Origin: Bacillota bacterium
Lineage (GTDB): Bacteria > Bacillota > Desulfotomaculia > Desulfotomaculales > JAJYZD01
Assembly: GCA_021800315.1 (NCBI GenBank)
Contig: JAJYZD010000003.1
Coordinates: 1-32,824 of the forward strand
Length of the DNA stretch: 32,824 nt
Reading direction: 5' to 3'
Shown: positions 7,396 through 16,298 of the stretch, piece by piece
How the letters are laid out: each line of letters starts with the position of its first letter
How positions within the stretch are numbered: the stretch's first letter is position 1
The notes under the pieces: generated by a model
Database searches by the model: none
Seen by the model: only the letters and a program-made list of their open reading frames with translations
What the model was told of the DNA's origin: nothing
Translations under genes and position numbers: made by a program

Positions 7396-8739
7396 TTGTC
7401 TAAAGAGGCCTTTTTGGCAAAAGCCAACACCAGAAAACTGCGCCCTTTTTGCTACGTGGTAGCAATCGTCGCGGCCATTGGCGGCCTCCTTTTCGGCTAT
7501 GATACCGGGGTTGTCTCCGGAGCCATACTCTTTGTAAAACAAGGGTTCCACATGAATTATGTTCAGCAGGAACTAGCCGTCAGCTCCGTACTCATGGGCG
7601 CGGTGCCAGGGGCGGCCATGGGCGGCATGCTTTCCGACCGCTTCGGTCGCCGGTCCATGATGATCATAACCGCAGTTATCTTTTTGATTTTTGCCCTTTT
7701 GACCTCGCTTACCCAAAACACTTGGCAATTCATGGCGGTCAGATTCATAGTGGGACTGGCCATCGGCGTCGAAGCCCTGATATCACCTATGTTTATTGCC
7801 GAAATTGCACCGGCCGCTGTGCGGGGCCTGCTTGTTACCCTTGACCAACTGGCCATAACTTTCGGCATTGCCACATCCTACCTTGCCGACTATCTCGTCT
7901 CGCCCCACTGGCGCGCTATGTTTGCTTTTGCCGCAATCCCGGCCCTGGTACTGACCGTAGGCATGTTCCTTCTTCCGGAAAGCCCCCGCTGGCTGGTGGT
8001 AAACGGTAAATTAAAAGATGGCTTTGTTGCTTTGAGTAGGATAGACGGAGTTAAACAAGCTAAGGAAGACCTTAAGGAGATAGAAAACAGTATAAGGGAG
8101 AGCAAATTTGGTTGGCGCGAAATCCTAGAGAACAAACTCCGCAAACCCCTTATTATTGGTGTGCTCTTGGCTATATTTCAGCAGTTAACCGGTATCAATA
8201 CCATAATATATTACTCACCAACCATTTTTTCGATGGCCGGCTACGGGTCAGCGGCAGCCATCGGAGCAACCGCCATCGTCGGCTCGATTAATATAATTTC
8301 CACCATTATATCTCTCCTTTTAGTAGATAAATGGGGAAGAAGACCTCTTCTCCTGGCTGGTGTAAGTGGTATGGTGATATCACTTATCCTTATCGGAGCT
8401 TTCGTTGGCATTTATCATCGGGGGGGGATATTTCTCATGGTTACTCTCCTTGCTTATGTATTTTCTTTTGCTATTGGCCTTGGACCGGTTTTCTGGCTGT
8501 TTATTTCGGAAATATACCCGTCACGCATCAGGGGTACAGGAATGTCGTTTGCCAATGTGGCCAATTGGGCAACCAACTTGGCGGTTTCAATTACCTTTCT
8601 TTCTATCGTAAATAGAGTTGGAATGGGAAATACGATGTTTATCTATGCCGGCATGGGTATAGCGGCTTTGCTCTTTATCTTTTTCTTTATTCCGGAAACA
8701 AAAGGCAAGAGCCTGGAGGAAATCGAAAAACTTTTTTAG
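7396..8739 (+). CDS. MFS sugar porter (sugar:H+ symporter family)
   Basis: A 12-helix major facilitator protein of 447 residues from the TTG at 7396. It has the full sugar-porter signature: GGLLFGYDTGVVSGAI near the N-terminus, DRFGRR in the loop between helices 2 and 3, PESPRWLV after helix 6, QQLTGINTIIYYSP in helix 7, DKWGRRPLLL, and PETKGKSLEEIE at the C-terminus. These fit uptake of a hexose or small sugar by proton symport in the cytoplasmic membrane. The frame is open back to an ATG at 7258, but the added residues are not membrane-like and overlap the EamA remnant. GAGGTGG at 7380-7386 supports the TTG, which also gives normal family length. It is co-transcribed with the GH15 gene 14 bases downstream. 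Confidence 0.9.
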   Translation: MSKEAFLAKANTRKLRPFCYVVAIVAAIGGLLFGYDTGVVSGAILFVKQGFHMNYVQQELAVSSVLMGAVPGAAMGGMLSDRFGRRSMMIITAVIFLIFALLTSLTQNTWQFMAVRFIVGLAIGVEALISPMFIAEIAPAAVRGLLVTLDQLAITFGIATSYLADYLVSPHWRAMFAFAAIPALVLTVGMFLLPESPRWLVVNGKLKDGFVALSRIDGVKQAKEDLKEIENSIRESKFGWREILENKLRKPLIIGVLLAIFQQLTGINTIIYYSPTIFSMAGYGSAAAIGATAIVGSINIISTIISLLLVDKWGRRPLLLAGVSGMVISLILIGAFVGIYHRGGIFLMVTLLAYVFSFAIGLGPVFWLFISEIYPSRIRGTGMSFANVANWATNLAVSITFLSIVNRVGMGNTMFIYAGMGIAALLFIFFFIPETKGKSLEEIEKLF

Positions 8740-8753
8740 GGGAGTGGCTTCTT

Positions 8754-11123
8754 ATGCTGGCCTTTGGTAAGCCCGGTCTCGTACCGAACTGGTCATCGTC
8801 CAAGAAAACCTGTATAGGAACGGCAATAGAAAGCAATTCACGAGTATGGTTTACAGTAGCCGACGGGATACTCACCGAGGTATTCTATCCCCGTATAGAT
8901 CAAGCCAATATAAAAGACTTTCAATTTATAGTTACTGAAACCAAAAGGAAACTTTTTTTAGAGGAGAAAAATGCTTTTCATCAAATCGAATACATAGATC
9001 AGCAGCATTTTTCCCCAGCGTACCGCATTATCAGCACAGATAAGGATAATTATTATCAATTAACAAAGTCCCTAATCACTAATCCGGAAAACGATTCCTT
9101 GCTTATGCAGGTGGAATTCAAACCATTGGTTGATGGTGAGTTTCACCTTTATGGCCTACTGGCACCTCACCTTGAAAATAATAGTCATCCCAATTCCGGT
9201 CATTTAAATCAGCACAGGGGAAGGCCTATGCTGGTCGGGTGGAGCGGGCAAACCTTCCTGTCGCTGGCTTTTTCCGCACCGGTACTCAATCGCTCCTGCG
9301 GTTATGTCGGTTTCTCGGATGGCTGGCAGGATTTGCGGTCCCATAACCGGATGGAGTGGATCTTTGACGAGGCAACCGACGGGAATATAGCGCTTACTGC
9401 TGAAATTGACCTAACTCAGAAATCGCCATTTGTTGTTGTATTAGCATTCAGTACCACTGAAAAAGGAGCCATGCACACTGCCCAAAGCACATTAAATAGG
9501 GGATTTGCCAATACCCTTCACGCTTATGTGAAATCATGGGGTCATTACCTTTCGCGGCTTGACCCGGCACTGGCCAATCGCGAATGCAAGATCAGCGCAG
9601 TTGTTCTTCGTACCCATGAAGACAAAACATTTTCCGGGGGAATGGTAGCTTCCCTTTCGATACCATGGGGAGAGTCCGCCTATGGTAATAATATTGGCGG
9701 TTACCACCTGGTCTGGCCCCGGGACTTATGCCAGTCTGCGCTGGGTCTAATCGCCTTGGGCGATATCGAAAGCGCCATGCGGGCGCTGAATTACCTGGCC
9801 ACCATTCAGAAGGAGGATGGTAGTTGGCCCCAAAATTGCTGGCTGGATGGTAGCCCTTACTGGGAGGGAGTCCAGCTTGATGAAACGGCTTACCCCATAA
9901 TTTTGGCCTTTCGGCTCCTTAAACCCGCTGCCATCAACGTGGAGGCAATATATCGCCGGATGGTGCGGGCAGCCGCCATTTATCTAACCCGTAGCGGACC
10001 GGTCACCCCGGAGGATCGCTGGGAGGAGGACAAGGGCTATTCACCTTCTACCCTGGCTGTGTGCATATCCGCTCTCACGGTGGCCGGTGAAATGGCACTT
10101 CAATCCGGGGACCTTGGGTGCGCGACTTATTTTCAGGAGGTTGCCGATTATTGGTGGAGCATGTTGGACAGTTGGACTTATACCACCAACGGAAGACTCA
10201 TGGCCGGGCATACCAGCTATTACGAAAGAATCGATGCTGTTTACCACGGTAGTGAGGAAACAGACGGGAACCCGAACAAGGGATATATACCAATTAAGAA
10301 TCTCCCGCCTAATTATGCGTCCTTATACCCTAAATACAATATTATCGACGGCGGTTTTATCGACCTTGTCCGGTTTGGTTTAAAAAGGCCCGACGACCCT
10401 CACATATTAAATAGTCTCGTCGTATATGACGCCATGCTCAAAACCGACACACCTTTTGGCCCCGTTTGGCACCGCTACAACCATGATGGCTATGGGGAAA
10501 CAAGCGATGGCTCACCCTACCAGGGTTCGGGACAGGGAAGGGGATGGCCCCTTCTTACCGGGGAAAGAGGCCAATTGGAGATAGCGGCAGGTCGATCCGC
10601 CAAGATATTTTTGGACTTTATGGAAAAGTGCGCCCAAGAATCCGGGTTGATACCAGAACAGGTATGGGACCAGTCCGACCTACCGGAAAAGAACCTCTTT
10701 CTTGGAAGAGCCACCGGATCGGCAAGACCCCTTGTTTGGGCCCACGCCGAATACATCAAGCTTTACTGGGCCCAGAATAGCAAACGGGTTTTCGATCTAA
10801 TTGATCCGGTTTACAAAAGATATATCCTCAATCAGCCAACAGTAAATTTTGTTTTTTGGAAAAAAGAAAATAAGGTAAGAAGCATGCCGGCCTCTTATCG
10901 ATTGATGATTGAATCCAGGGAACACGGGGATATAACCTGGAGTACGGATGGGTGGCAAACCAGGAATACTCAGCCATTAAGTGATTATGGATGGGGCAGT
11001 TATTACGTTAAATTTGAGGCCAATAGCTTACCCCCCGATACAAAACTTGAATTCTCCTTTAACACCGCCCATGCCGATGACGAAACTTATGTCGTGAGTC
11101 TTACCCGTCTACGCTTCGCTTAG
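8754..11123 (+). CDS. GH15 glucoamylase-like glycoside hydrolase, no signal peptide
   Basis: A 789-residue family 15 glycoside hydrolase. The N-terminal half is the beta-sandwich seen in bacterial and archaeal glucoamylases (GTAIESNSRVWFTVADGIL near residue 22). An alpha/alpha barrel starts at GGYHLVWPRDLCQSAL. The general acid lies in EDRWEEDKGYSPST and the general base in GLIPEQVWDQ. These motifs fit exo-release of glucose from alpha-glucans or oligosaccharides. Trehalase and glucodextranase activities exist in the same family. The N-terminus (MLAFGKPGLVPNW) is no signal peptide, so the enzyme is probably cytoplasmic, acting on stored or imported sugars. ATG 8754 follows GGGGAG. The last 120 residues look like a small beta domain. 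Confidence 0.9.
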   Translation: MLAFGKPGLVPNWSSSKKTCIGTAIESNSRVWFTVADGILTEVFYPRIDQANIKDFQFIVTETKRKLFLEEKNAFHQIEYIDQQHFSPAYRIISTDKDNYYQLTKSLITNPENDSLLMQVEFKPLVDGEFHLYGLLAPHLENNSHPNSGHLNQHRGRPMLVGWSGQTFLSLAFSAPVLNRSCGYVGFSDGWQDLRSHNRMEWIFDEATDGNIALTAEIDLTQKSPFVVVLAFSTTEKGAMHTAQSTLNRGFANTLHAYVKSWGHYLSRLDPALANRECKISAVVLRTHEDKTFSGGMVASLSIPWGESAYGNNIGGYHLVWPRDLCQSALGLIALGDIESAMRALNYLATIQKEDGSWPQNCWLDGSPYWEGVQLDETAYPIILAFRLLKPAAINVEAIYRRMVRAAAIYLTRSGPVTPEDRWEEDKGYSPSTLAVCISALTVAGEMALQSGDLGCATYFQEVADYWWSMLDSWTYTTNGRLMAGHTSYYERIDAVYHGSEETDGNPNKGYIPIKNLPPNYASLYPKYNIIDGGFIDLVRFGLKRPDDPHILNSLVVYDAMLKTDTPFGPVWHRYNHDGYGETSDGSPYQGSGQGRGWPLLTGERGQLEIAAGRSAKIFLDFMEKCAQESGLIPEQVWDQSDLPEKNLFLGRATGSARPLVWAHAEYIKLYWAQNSKRVFDLIDPVYKRYILNQPTVNFVFWKKENKVRSMPASYRLMIESREHGDITWSTDGWQTRNTQPLSDYGWGSYYVKFEANSLPPDTKLEFSFNTAHADDETYVVSLTRLRFA

Positions 11124-11284
11124 AGGCGGGAGCCAACCCGGGGAGACGGTACGGCTGCTGTACGGGAACTCCCGTGGGCCCCCACCCCCATCCAGCATAC
11201 GAAGATAACGCTTGACGGCGCAAAGTTGCTACGGTTCGGCTGTCGGCAGAGGTTCATACGGGCATCCCATCGGAATCCACAAGG

Positions 11285-13336
11285 TCAGATCAGTCCGGCC
11301 ACTACCTGCATCAGGTCTAAAACGGGGATGTCGCTGGGATGACCCGGCTGCGTCCGGGCTAAATGCAGGCGTTCGAAGCAGGCCGGGCAGTCGATCAGTA
11401 GTTCATCGACACCCAGTTTGTCGGCGTCCAACATTACATTATTCGCCATATCAATGGACATTGGGGGATGGGCCCGCCTGATGCCGCCCCCGGCACCACA
11501 ACATTTCGCAAACCGGCCATGGTCAGGCATTTCCACCAACTCCAGACCGTGAACGTACTCCAGTACCTGCCGGGGCGGACGGATGACTTCGCGCGATCCC
11601 CGGGCCAGGTTGCACGGATCGTGGTAGGTCACCTTGCGCCTGTATTCCCGGGTGAGGACCAGCCTGCCTTGCGCCAGAGCCGGGGCCACCACCTCCGTAG
11701 TATGCACCACCTCGAACGCCAACTCCCGGCCAAGAAATACCGGCCAGTTGGGAACAATCATGTTCAGGCAACACGGGCAGGAGGTGACGAGACGCCGGAC
11801 TCCCCGCTTTTCCAAAGCCTCCACATTATGACGTACCAACTCTTCCACCAATTGATGCTCGCCGACGATCCACAGCGGGAAACCGCAGCACCACTCATCG
11901 TCCAAAATGGTAAACTCCACGCCTGCCGCCTGCAGGACCTTCACCGCTCCCGCCACCATCGGCCGGGCGGCGTAGGCTCCGGAGCAGCCCGCAAAAAAGG
12001 CCGTCCGGGCCTGCCTAAGCACCTTCACTTCCGGCGGAATAAAGGCCAGCCGGTCAGCATGCGGTTGGCCGTAGGGATTATTGGTCTGAAAGATGATGGT
12101 CCGTAAATCACGCTGCGGGCCCACGGGCCCACTTTCCAACTCAACCATCTTGTGCCGCAGCGCCGGCCACAGCCGCAGGCAATTGACGCCCACCGGACAG
12201 TGTTCCCCGCATACACCGCAAACGGTACATCGGTAAAGGGCGTCGGTGAGCCGGTCTATCTTACCTTTATCCAGGGACCGCTCCCCCCGAAGAAGGGCCC
12301 CCGCGCCGCGCTGAGACGCCAACAGGCCCTTGAAGAGGCTGATCTTCTCCGGTGGTGATATTTCCGGGGTGCCGCCGGCTTCCTGCACCGGGCAAAATTC
12401 GAGGCATTGTCCGCAGCGGGTGCAGGCATCAAGGGAAGCCAGGTTTAAAGTAGACAGCCCTTCCCATAGTTTTATCTGTCCCTTTCCGGTCCTGGAGGCC
12501 GGGAGCAGTTCCACCGCCGAGGCCGTTTTCCCGGCGCGGCTGTGGTCCAGCGACCCGGCATCCGTGGTCAGCGGCGCCACATATATATGGAACAACTTGG
12601 AGAACGGAATGTACGCGATCGTGCAAAGAGCCAGAAAAACGTGGAAAAACCACAAGTACTGATGCCATTCGCCGGCCGAGGCCGGGCCGGCCGTCAGGAA
12701 CAGCCGCCCGGCCCATGCTCCCGGCGTAGGCCAAAAAAGCTCGGGGGTAGCCGGACCCTGGGCAGCCATACGGCTGCCCTCGACCAGAAAACCCGTTCCC
12801 CCCACAAGGAAGAAAGTCAGCAGAATCCCCAGGTCTTCCGCCGCATTCACCCGCCGCCGGGCGGGCGTTAGGAAAAGGCGCCGCACCAGCATGCCCAGAA
12901 TCCCGAGGACAAAGGCCGCACCGGCCCAGTTCACGACCAGCTTATAGACATAAAAGACTTCCCCATGCAAAAAGGCCAGCCCGAAATCATGGCTGACCGC
13001 CAAAAGCAGGCTGGCGGTCAAAAGCAAAAGGAAGCCCCAAATCACCAGTATAAGGGCTATCCCCCGGAAAACGCTGTAGCGAAAAACGCGACGGGCTAAA
13101 AGGCAGTCCGCGGAGAAAAAACGGGAAAGGGACCAGACGACAAACCGCCAGCCTCTTCTACCACCGAAATCACCGGCGGCCGGCCTTCCGGACTGAAACC
13201 ATAACGAAACCCGTAGCCATACGCCCCAGGCTAATACCGCGAGCGCGAGGGCGGCAGCCAGGTAAAAAGCAACAATCACCGGACCTGAGACGCCGTAAAA
13301 GACCGGCCGGGCATAAGATGGTGCTAGGGGTTGCAA
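11285..13336 (-). CDS. membrane-bound HdrE/HdrD-like Fe-S oxidoreductase (DUF224/CCG type)
   Basis: About 683 residues. The first 250 hold five or six membrane helices of a NarI/HdrE-like cytochrome b, with His residues in helices (SHDFGLAFLHG, EWHQYLWFFH, KLFHIYV). Two [4Fe-4S] ferredoxin motifs follow (CTRCGQCLEFCP at about 305, CTVCGVCGEHCP at about 370). Then come two CCG domains (CCGFP at about 483, CCGAGGG at about 612) like HdrD. This architecture is known in syntrophs and sulfate reducers, where it links EtfAB or other donors to quinone. The frame is open to a TTG at 13354, but AAAGGTG lies inside that stretch, so TTG 13336 is preferred. As last gene of the methyltransferase operon it may supply or remove electrons; it could also serve the acyl-CoA dehydrogenase. 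Confidence 0.85.
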   Translation of the reverse strand: MQPLAPSYARPVFYGVSGPVIVAFYLAAALALAVLAWGVWLRVSLWFQSGRPAAGDFGGRRGWRFVVWSLSRFFSADCLLARRVFRYSVFRGIALILVIWGFLLLLTASLLLAVSHDFGLAFLHGEVFYVYKLVVNWAGAAFVLGILGMLVRRLFLTPARRRVNAAEDLGILLTFFLVGGTGFLVEGSRMAAQGPATPELFWPTPGAWAGRLFLTAGPASAGEWHQYLWFFHVFLALCTIAYIPFSKLFHIYVAPLTTDAGSLDHSRAGKTASAVELLPASRTGKGQIKLWEGLSTLNLASLDACTRCGQCLEFCPVQEAGGTPEISPPEKISLFKGLLASQRGAGALLRGERSLDKGKIDRLTDALYRCTVCGVCGEHCPVGVNCLRLWPALRHKMVELESGPVGPQRDLRTIIFQTNNPYGQPHADRLAFIPPEVKVLRQARTAFFAGCSGAYAARPMVAGAVKVLQAAGVEFTILDDEWCCGFPLWIVGEHQLVEELVRHNVEALEKRGVRRLVTSCPCCLNMIVPNWPVFLGRELAFEVVHTTEVVAPALAQGRLVLTREYRRKVTYHDPCNLARGSREVIRPPRQVLEYVHGLELVEMPDHGRFAKCCGAGGGIRRAHPPMSIDMANNVMLDADKLGVDELLIDCPACFERLHLARTQPGHPSDIPVLDLMQVVAGLI

Positions 13337-13432
13337 GTTTTCACCTTTTTTCAATCGCTGATTTTTTCCAACACGTACCTGAAAATACCCCTGCCCCTGT
13401 CACTTAACCCACGCCCCTGCCAGGTGCCGACT

Positions 13433-14215
13433 TTAAAGCGCCATACTCCCCGCTCGTCGCGGACCCTGCCCCGGCGGCGGGTCTTCCCGCGCAAACGGCC
13501 GCCTGGTTATCTTCCCGGTGTAGGGGCAAGCCAAAATACAAAGACCGCAAATGGCGCGTCCCGTCTTTTCCCGGTTCGCGGTCAAACGACCGGTACAGGC
13601 CTGCACGTCTATCTGCCCGGCCGGACCGGCGCTGGACCATTCCCGGTCCGGTATGGCCTGCACCGGGCAGCCGTCGACGCAGCGACGACACTTGCCGCAC
13701 CGTCCGGACCACAGCGGGGATTGGCAGACCGCGAGGGGGGCGTTGGTCAAAACGGTGGCCAAACTCAGGAGTGGTCCGTAGCGCTCGTTGATCAGCAGCC
13801 CGCTCTTCCCGACCCAGCCCAACCCGGCGCAGGTCGCCGCGGTTTTATGGGGGAAAAGAGGATAGATCCGGGCTATGAAGCGGGAATCCCGCCGTAGGGA
13901 ATCCGGGGGTATAGCCAGGGTCCTCCATCCCCGGCTCTTCAAATAGCGGACCAGCCAGCCCTGGACCCGTTCCAGCCGCTGGTCGACGTCCGCCATTTGA
14001 TTACAGTAAGCCGTTACGCCGCCGGAAGAAACCACGTTCCCGCCGCCGGAAGGATGGGCAACCGCCAGGGACACGGCTTTATCCAAATGCCGCAATTCCC
14101 CGGCCAGACCGCGGCTGACATCGCCATACCCTACCAGGGTGACCCCCAGGGACACCAACCGGTCGCTCAAATCCCGCTGCCAGTCCACGGGCATGACTTC
14201 GCCAGCCACTGTCAT
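13433..14215 (-). CDS. QueG-like protein with two [4Fe-4S] clusters
   Basis: A 260-residue protein related to epoxyqueuosine reductase and reductive dehalogenases. The signature TCAGLGWVGKSGLLIN (128-143) leads into SLATVLTNAP. Two ferredoxin-like clusters follow: Cys173, 176, 179 and 183, and Cys207 with 223, 226 and 230 (ICGLCILACP). It is shorter than true QueG (about 380) and lacks the C-terminal HEAT repeats. QueG homologues bind cobalamin, and short versions sit near corrinoid methyltransferases. Electron delivery to, or reduction of, a corrinoid is therefore a reasonable guess. Start ATG 14215 behind AAGGGGA. A hairpin (CCGGCGG/CCGCCGG, 14237-14257) lies just upstream. Confidence 0.75.
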   Translation of the reverse strand: MTVAGEVMPVDWQRDLSDRLVSLGVTLVGYGDVSRGLAGELRHLDKAVSLAVAHPSGGGNVVSSGGVTAYCNQMADVDQRLERVQGWLVRYLKSRGWRTLAIPPDSLRRDSRFIARIYPLFPHKTAATCAGLGWVGKSGLLINERYGPLLSLATVLTNAPLAVCQSPLWSGRCGKCRRCVDGCPVQAIPDREWSSAGPAGQIDVQACTGRLTANREKTGRAICGLCILACPYTGKITRRPFAREDPPPGQGPRRAGSMAL

Positions 14216-14262
14216 CCGTCCCCTTTTACGGTTTTTCCGGCGGCTTTCCTCCGCCGGATCGC

Positions 14263-15315
14263 CTAAAGCGCTTTCCGGGCCCAGTTCGACGCCCCGTATT
14301 GTCTAACCGTATCCACCATAGTCCGGAGATTGGCCAGGGGAGCCGTCGGCCAGATATCACAGGATGGCCAGAGGGCGTCCACCCCCCCTGCCAGGCTGGC
14401 CAGCACCGCGGCCTCAACATCCTCCGGCCGGCCGTTCACCAGGATGTTATAGGCATCGATATTGCCGAACAGCAATGGTTCACGGCCGATTTTCTCCCTG
14501 GTCTTTTTCAGGTCGTTCTTAGGCTCCACGCTCAGCGCGTCCGCTCCGCATTCATTCATCAGGTCGATCACCAGGTTGGTATCCCCGCAAATGTGCAGGA
14601 TCCGGGGTGATGCCATCGCCTTAAAGATCCGGACCAGGTGCGGTTTAATCACCTGCCGGAAGCTGCGCGGACTGAGGATGTCCGCGGTCGCCCCCATTTC
14701 CCGGATGGTGATGTAGTCGGCGCCGGCTGCCCGGTAGGCCGCCGCCATGGTGATGATGACCCCGGAGAGGGTTTCCAGGAGGGCGTTGACCTTGGCCGGG
14801 CTCCGGGCGGTCAGCTTGAAGAGGTCGTTCAAGTCCATCAACTGTCCGGCCAGGGTGTACGGTCCAAGCAACCAACTGCCGACCGGGACCGTTGCCCCGA
14901 CATCCTTCTTCAGCAATCCGATGGCTTCCATTACCAGCGGAAAGCGGCCCCGCTCCGGGAGGTCGGCGGGAACCGTCACCTTTTCCATGTCTTCCGGCGA
15001 GTGAACTATTTTCGCCTTGATCGTCGGGTAGAGCACCTGGCCGACATCTTCGTAGGCATTCATGACGCAGCCCAGCGCCTCGGCTTCAACGCACATATCG
15101 AAAGGGACCACCGCGCACTCGTAGCCAAACAGGCGGTACGAACTGGCGGCCGCGTTGGCCATTTGCACCGGATCACCGTGGATGGCCGCGAACTTGTACC
15201 CATACTCGGCCAGACCGGCTGTAGTAACGTTTCCCATCCCGCTGTAACAGGCGATCCGATCGGTTTTCCGCCCGGCGAACAAGCCCAGCACCCTGTCCCT
15301 GCTGGAGACGCTCAT
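14263..15315 (-). CDS. MtaA/CmuA-family corrinoid methyltransferase (copy 1)
   Basis: A 350-residue member of the uroporphyrinogen-decarboxylase-fold methyltransferases (MtaA, MtbA, CmuA, MtvB). The zinc site that activates the methyl acceptor or handles the substrate is complete: His241 and Cys243 in ILHICGDTN, and Cys319 in PSCDIWP. It is the most MtaA-like of the four copies, with YPTIKAKI and GPYTLAGQLM segments. ATG 15315 has AAGGAGG eight bases upstream. It starts 23 bases after the MtrH-like gene. It could be a substrate-specific methyltransferase I, or move methyl groups between corrinoid and another carrier. Confidence 0.87.
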   Translation of the reverse strand: MSVSSRDRVLGLFAGRKTDRIACYSGMGNVTTAGLAEYGYKFAAIHGDPVQMANAAASSYRLFGYECAVVPFDMCVEAEALGCVMNAYEDVGQVLYPTIKAKIVHSPEDMEKVTVPADLPERGRFPLVMEAIGLLKKDVGATVPVGSWLLGPYTLAGQLMDLNDLFKLTARSPAKVNALLETLSGVIITMAAAYRAAGADYITIREMGATADILSPRSFRQVIKPHLVRIFKAMASPRILHICGDTNLVIDLMNECGADALSVEPKNDLKKTREKIGREPLLFGNIDAYNILVNGRPEDVEAAVLASLAGGVDALWPSCDIWPTAPLANLRTMVDTVRQYGASNWARKAL

Positions 15316-15338
15316 GAAAACATCCTCCTTGTAGTCAA

Positions 15339-16298
15339 CTAATTTGTCGCTGCCGCCGGCGGCTCTTCCAACCGGGCCGCAAAATCGGGGAAGAATCTAC
15401 GGACGGGGTGGCCGGGGCCGGCCGGCAGCACTCCCGTTTCCCCGCCGGCCAGGGTCGTCAGCAGCATACTCGCCGTAGCCACCGCGGGCAGTATTTTCGG
15501 CAGGTTTATAATGGGACCGGTAAAAAGGAGATCGGTCCACAGGAAAGCGGCAACGGCCTGCCCGGCGGCGTTCATGGCGTTGAAACCCTCGGCGCCCCAC
15601 ATTTCGCGAGCCTCTTTCCACATGTAGGTGCCGTTCGAGGAAGCGACGCCCGCCGGCCAACCGAACTCCTCCTTCATCAACCGGCAGGCGAGGCAGGAAA
15701 AAGCCGTGGAAGGAAGGTTCATCGTAGCCGCATCCACCAGGATACTGGCAAAATCATCCTCCCCGATTATCTCCAGCATCTTGCGCAGTCCGCTCACTCT
15801 GCCCGCGGCTGTCTGATCCTCCTGGTTGAAGGCCTGCACCACGACGTGCCTGACGCCCAGTTCCTTCAGACGGGCTACCTGGCCCGCTATATCCTTGTCC
15901 CACGGCGTGATGCTGTTGTACAGCAGCCGGTCATGCACACCCAGCCCGGCTGCGTAGGCCGCCGCCTCCAGACGGGTCTTCTCCACCCATACGTCGATGC
16001 CGAAAGGCTGTTCCGAGACGCCGAGGAAAAAATCAATATAGGTTTTCATCTCGTCCAGCGAATTGGCCACCAATGCCACCAGGGCCCCAACGCCAGTTTG
16101 GGCGGACAACTCTTCCTGCCGCAGGATGTAATCCCGGGCCTTGACCCGGTCAAACTTCCTTTCCTTCCTGCTTTCCAGAATTCTGTCCCCGTTGTGGAAC
16201 ATCGACGAAACAACCAGCGGCGGATTTTCCCCGGGCTGCCCGCCGACCGCCCACGGACCGATGCGGCAAACCCTTTGCTCCCGGTTCAACTTAAACAC
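15339..16298 (-). CDS. MtrH-like methylcorrinoid:tetrahydrofolate methyltransferase (MtvA/MtgA type)
   Basis: A 319-residue TIM-barrel protein of the MtrH family. FKLNREQRV, GGQPGENPPLVVSSMF and RQEELSAQTG at the N-terminus are the family hallmarks. In acetogens these proteins (MtvA, MtgA) move the methyl group from the methylated corrinoid protein to tetrahydrofolate. The start is GTG 16298 with AAGGGGG about 10 bases upstream. The open frame continues to 16514, but that extension runs through the activator gene in another frame. The first 8 bases overlap the activator gene end (GTGTTTAA), a sign of translational coupling. The corrinoid protein gene two positions upstream is the expected partner. 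Confidence 0.87.
   Translation of the reverse strand: MFKLNREQRVCRIGPWAVGGQPGENPPLVVSSMFHNGDRILESRKERKFDRVKARDYILRQEELSAQTGVGALVALVANSLDEMKTYIDFFLGVSEQPFGIDVWVEKTRLEAAAYAAGLGVHDRLLYNSITPWDKDIAGQVARLKELGVRHVVVQAFNQEDQTAAGRVSGLRKMLEIIGEDDFASILVDAATMNLPSTAFSCLACRLMKEEFGWPAGVASSNGTYMWKEAREMWGAEGFNAMNAAGQAVAAFLWTDLLFTGPIINLPKILPAVATASMLLTTLAGGETGVLPAGPGHPVRRFFPDFAARLEEPPAAATN

Larger units (their letters stand above)
7290..11123 (+). other. A+T-richer sugar-utilisation cassette, probably acquired
   Basis: The sugar transporter and the GH15 gene use many A- and T-ending codons and have visible A/T runs, for example around 8920-9060 and 10850-10900. Genes on both sides are strongly G/C-ending. The left boundary falls at the end of the EamA remnant. 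No integrase, terminal repeats or tRNA gene is visible. Composition is seen directly; transfer is inferred. Confidence 0.55.

Noticed and set aside
14237..14257. Hairpin CCGGCGG/CCGCCGG as terminator
   Set aside because: The T-run lies on the wrong side for the plus strand, and on the minus strand the stem is followed by A residues; it sits between two genes of one operon.
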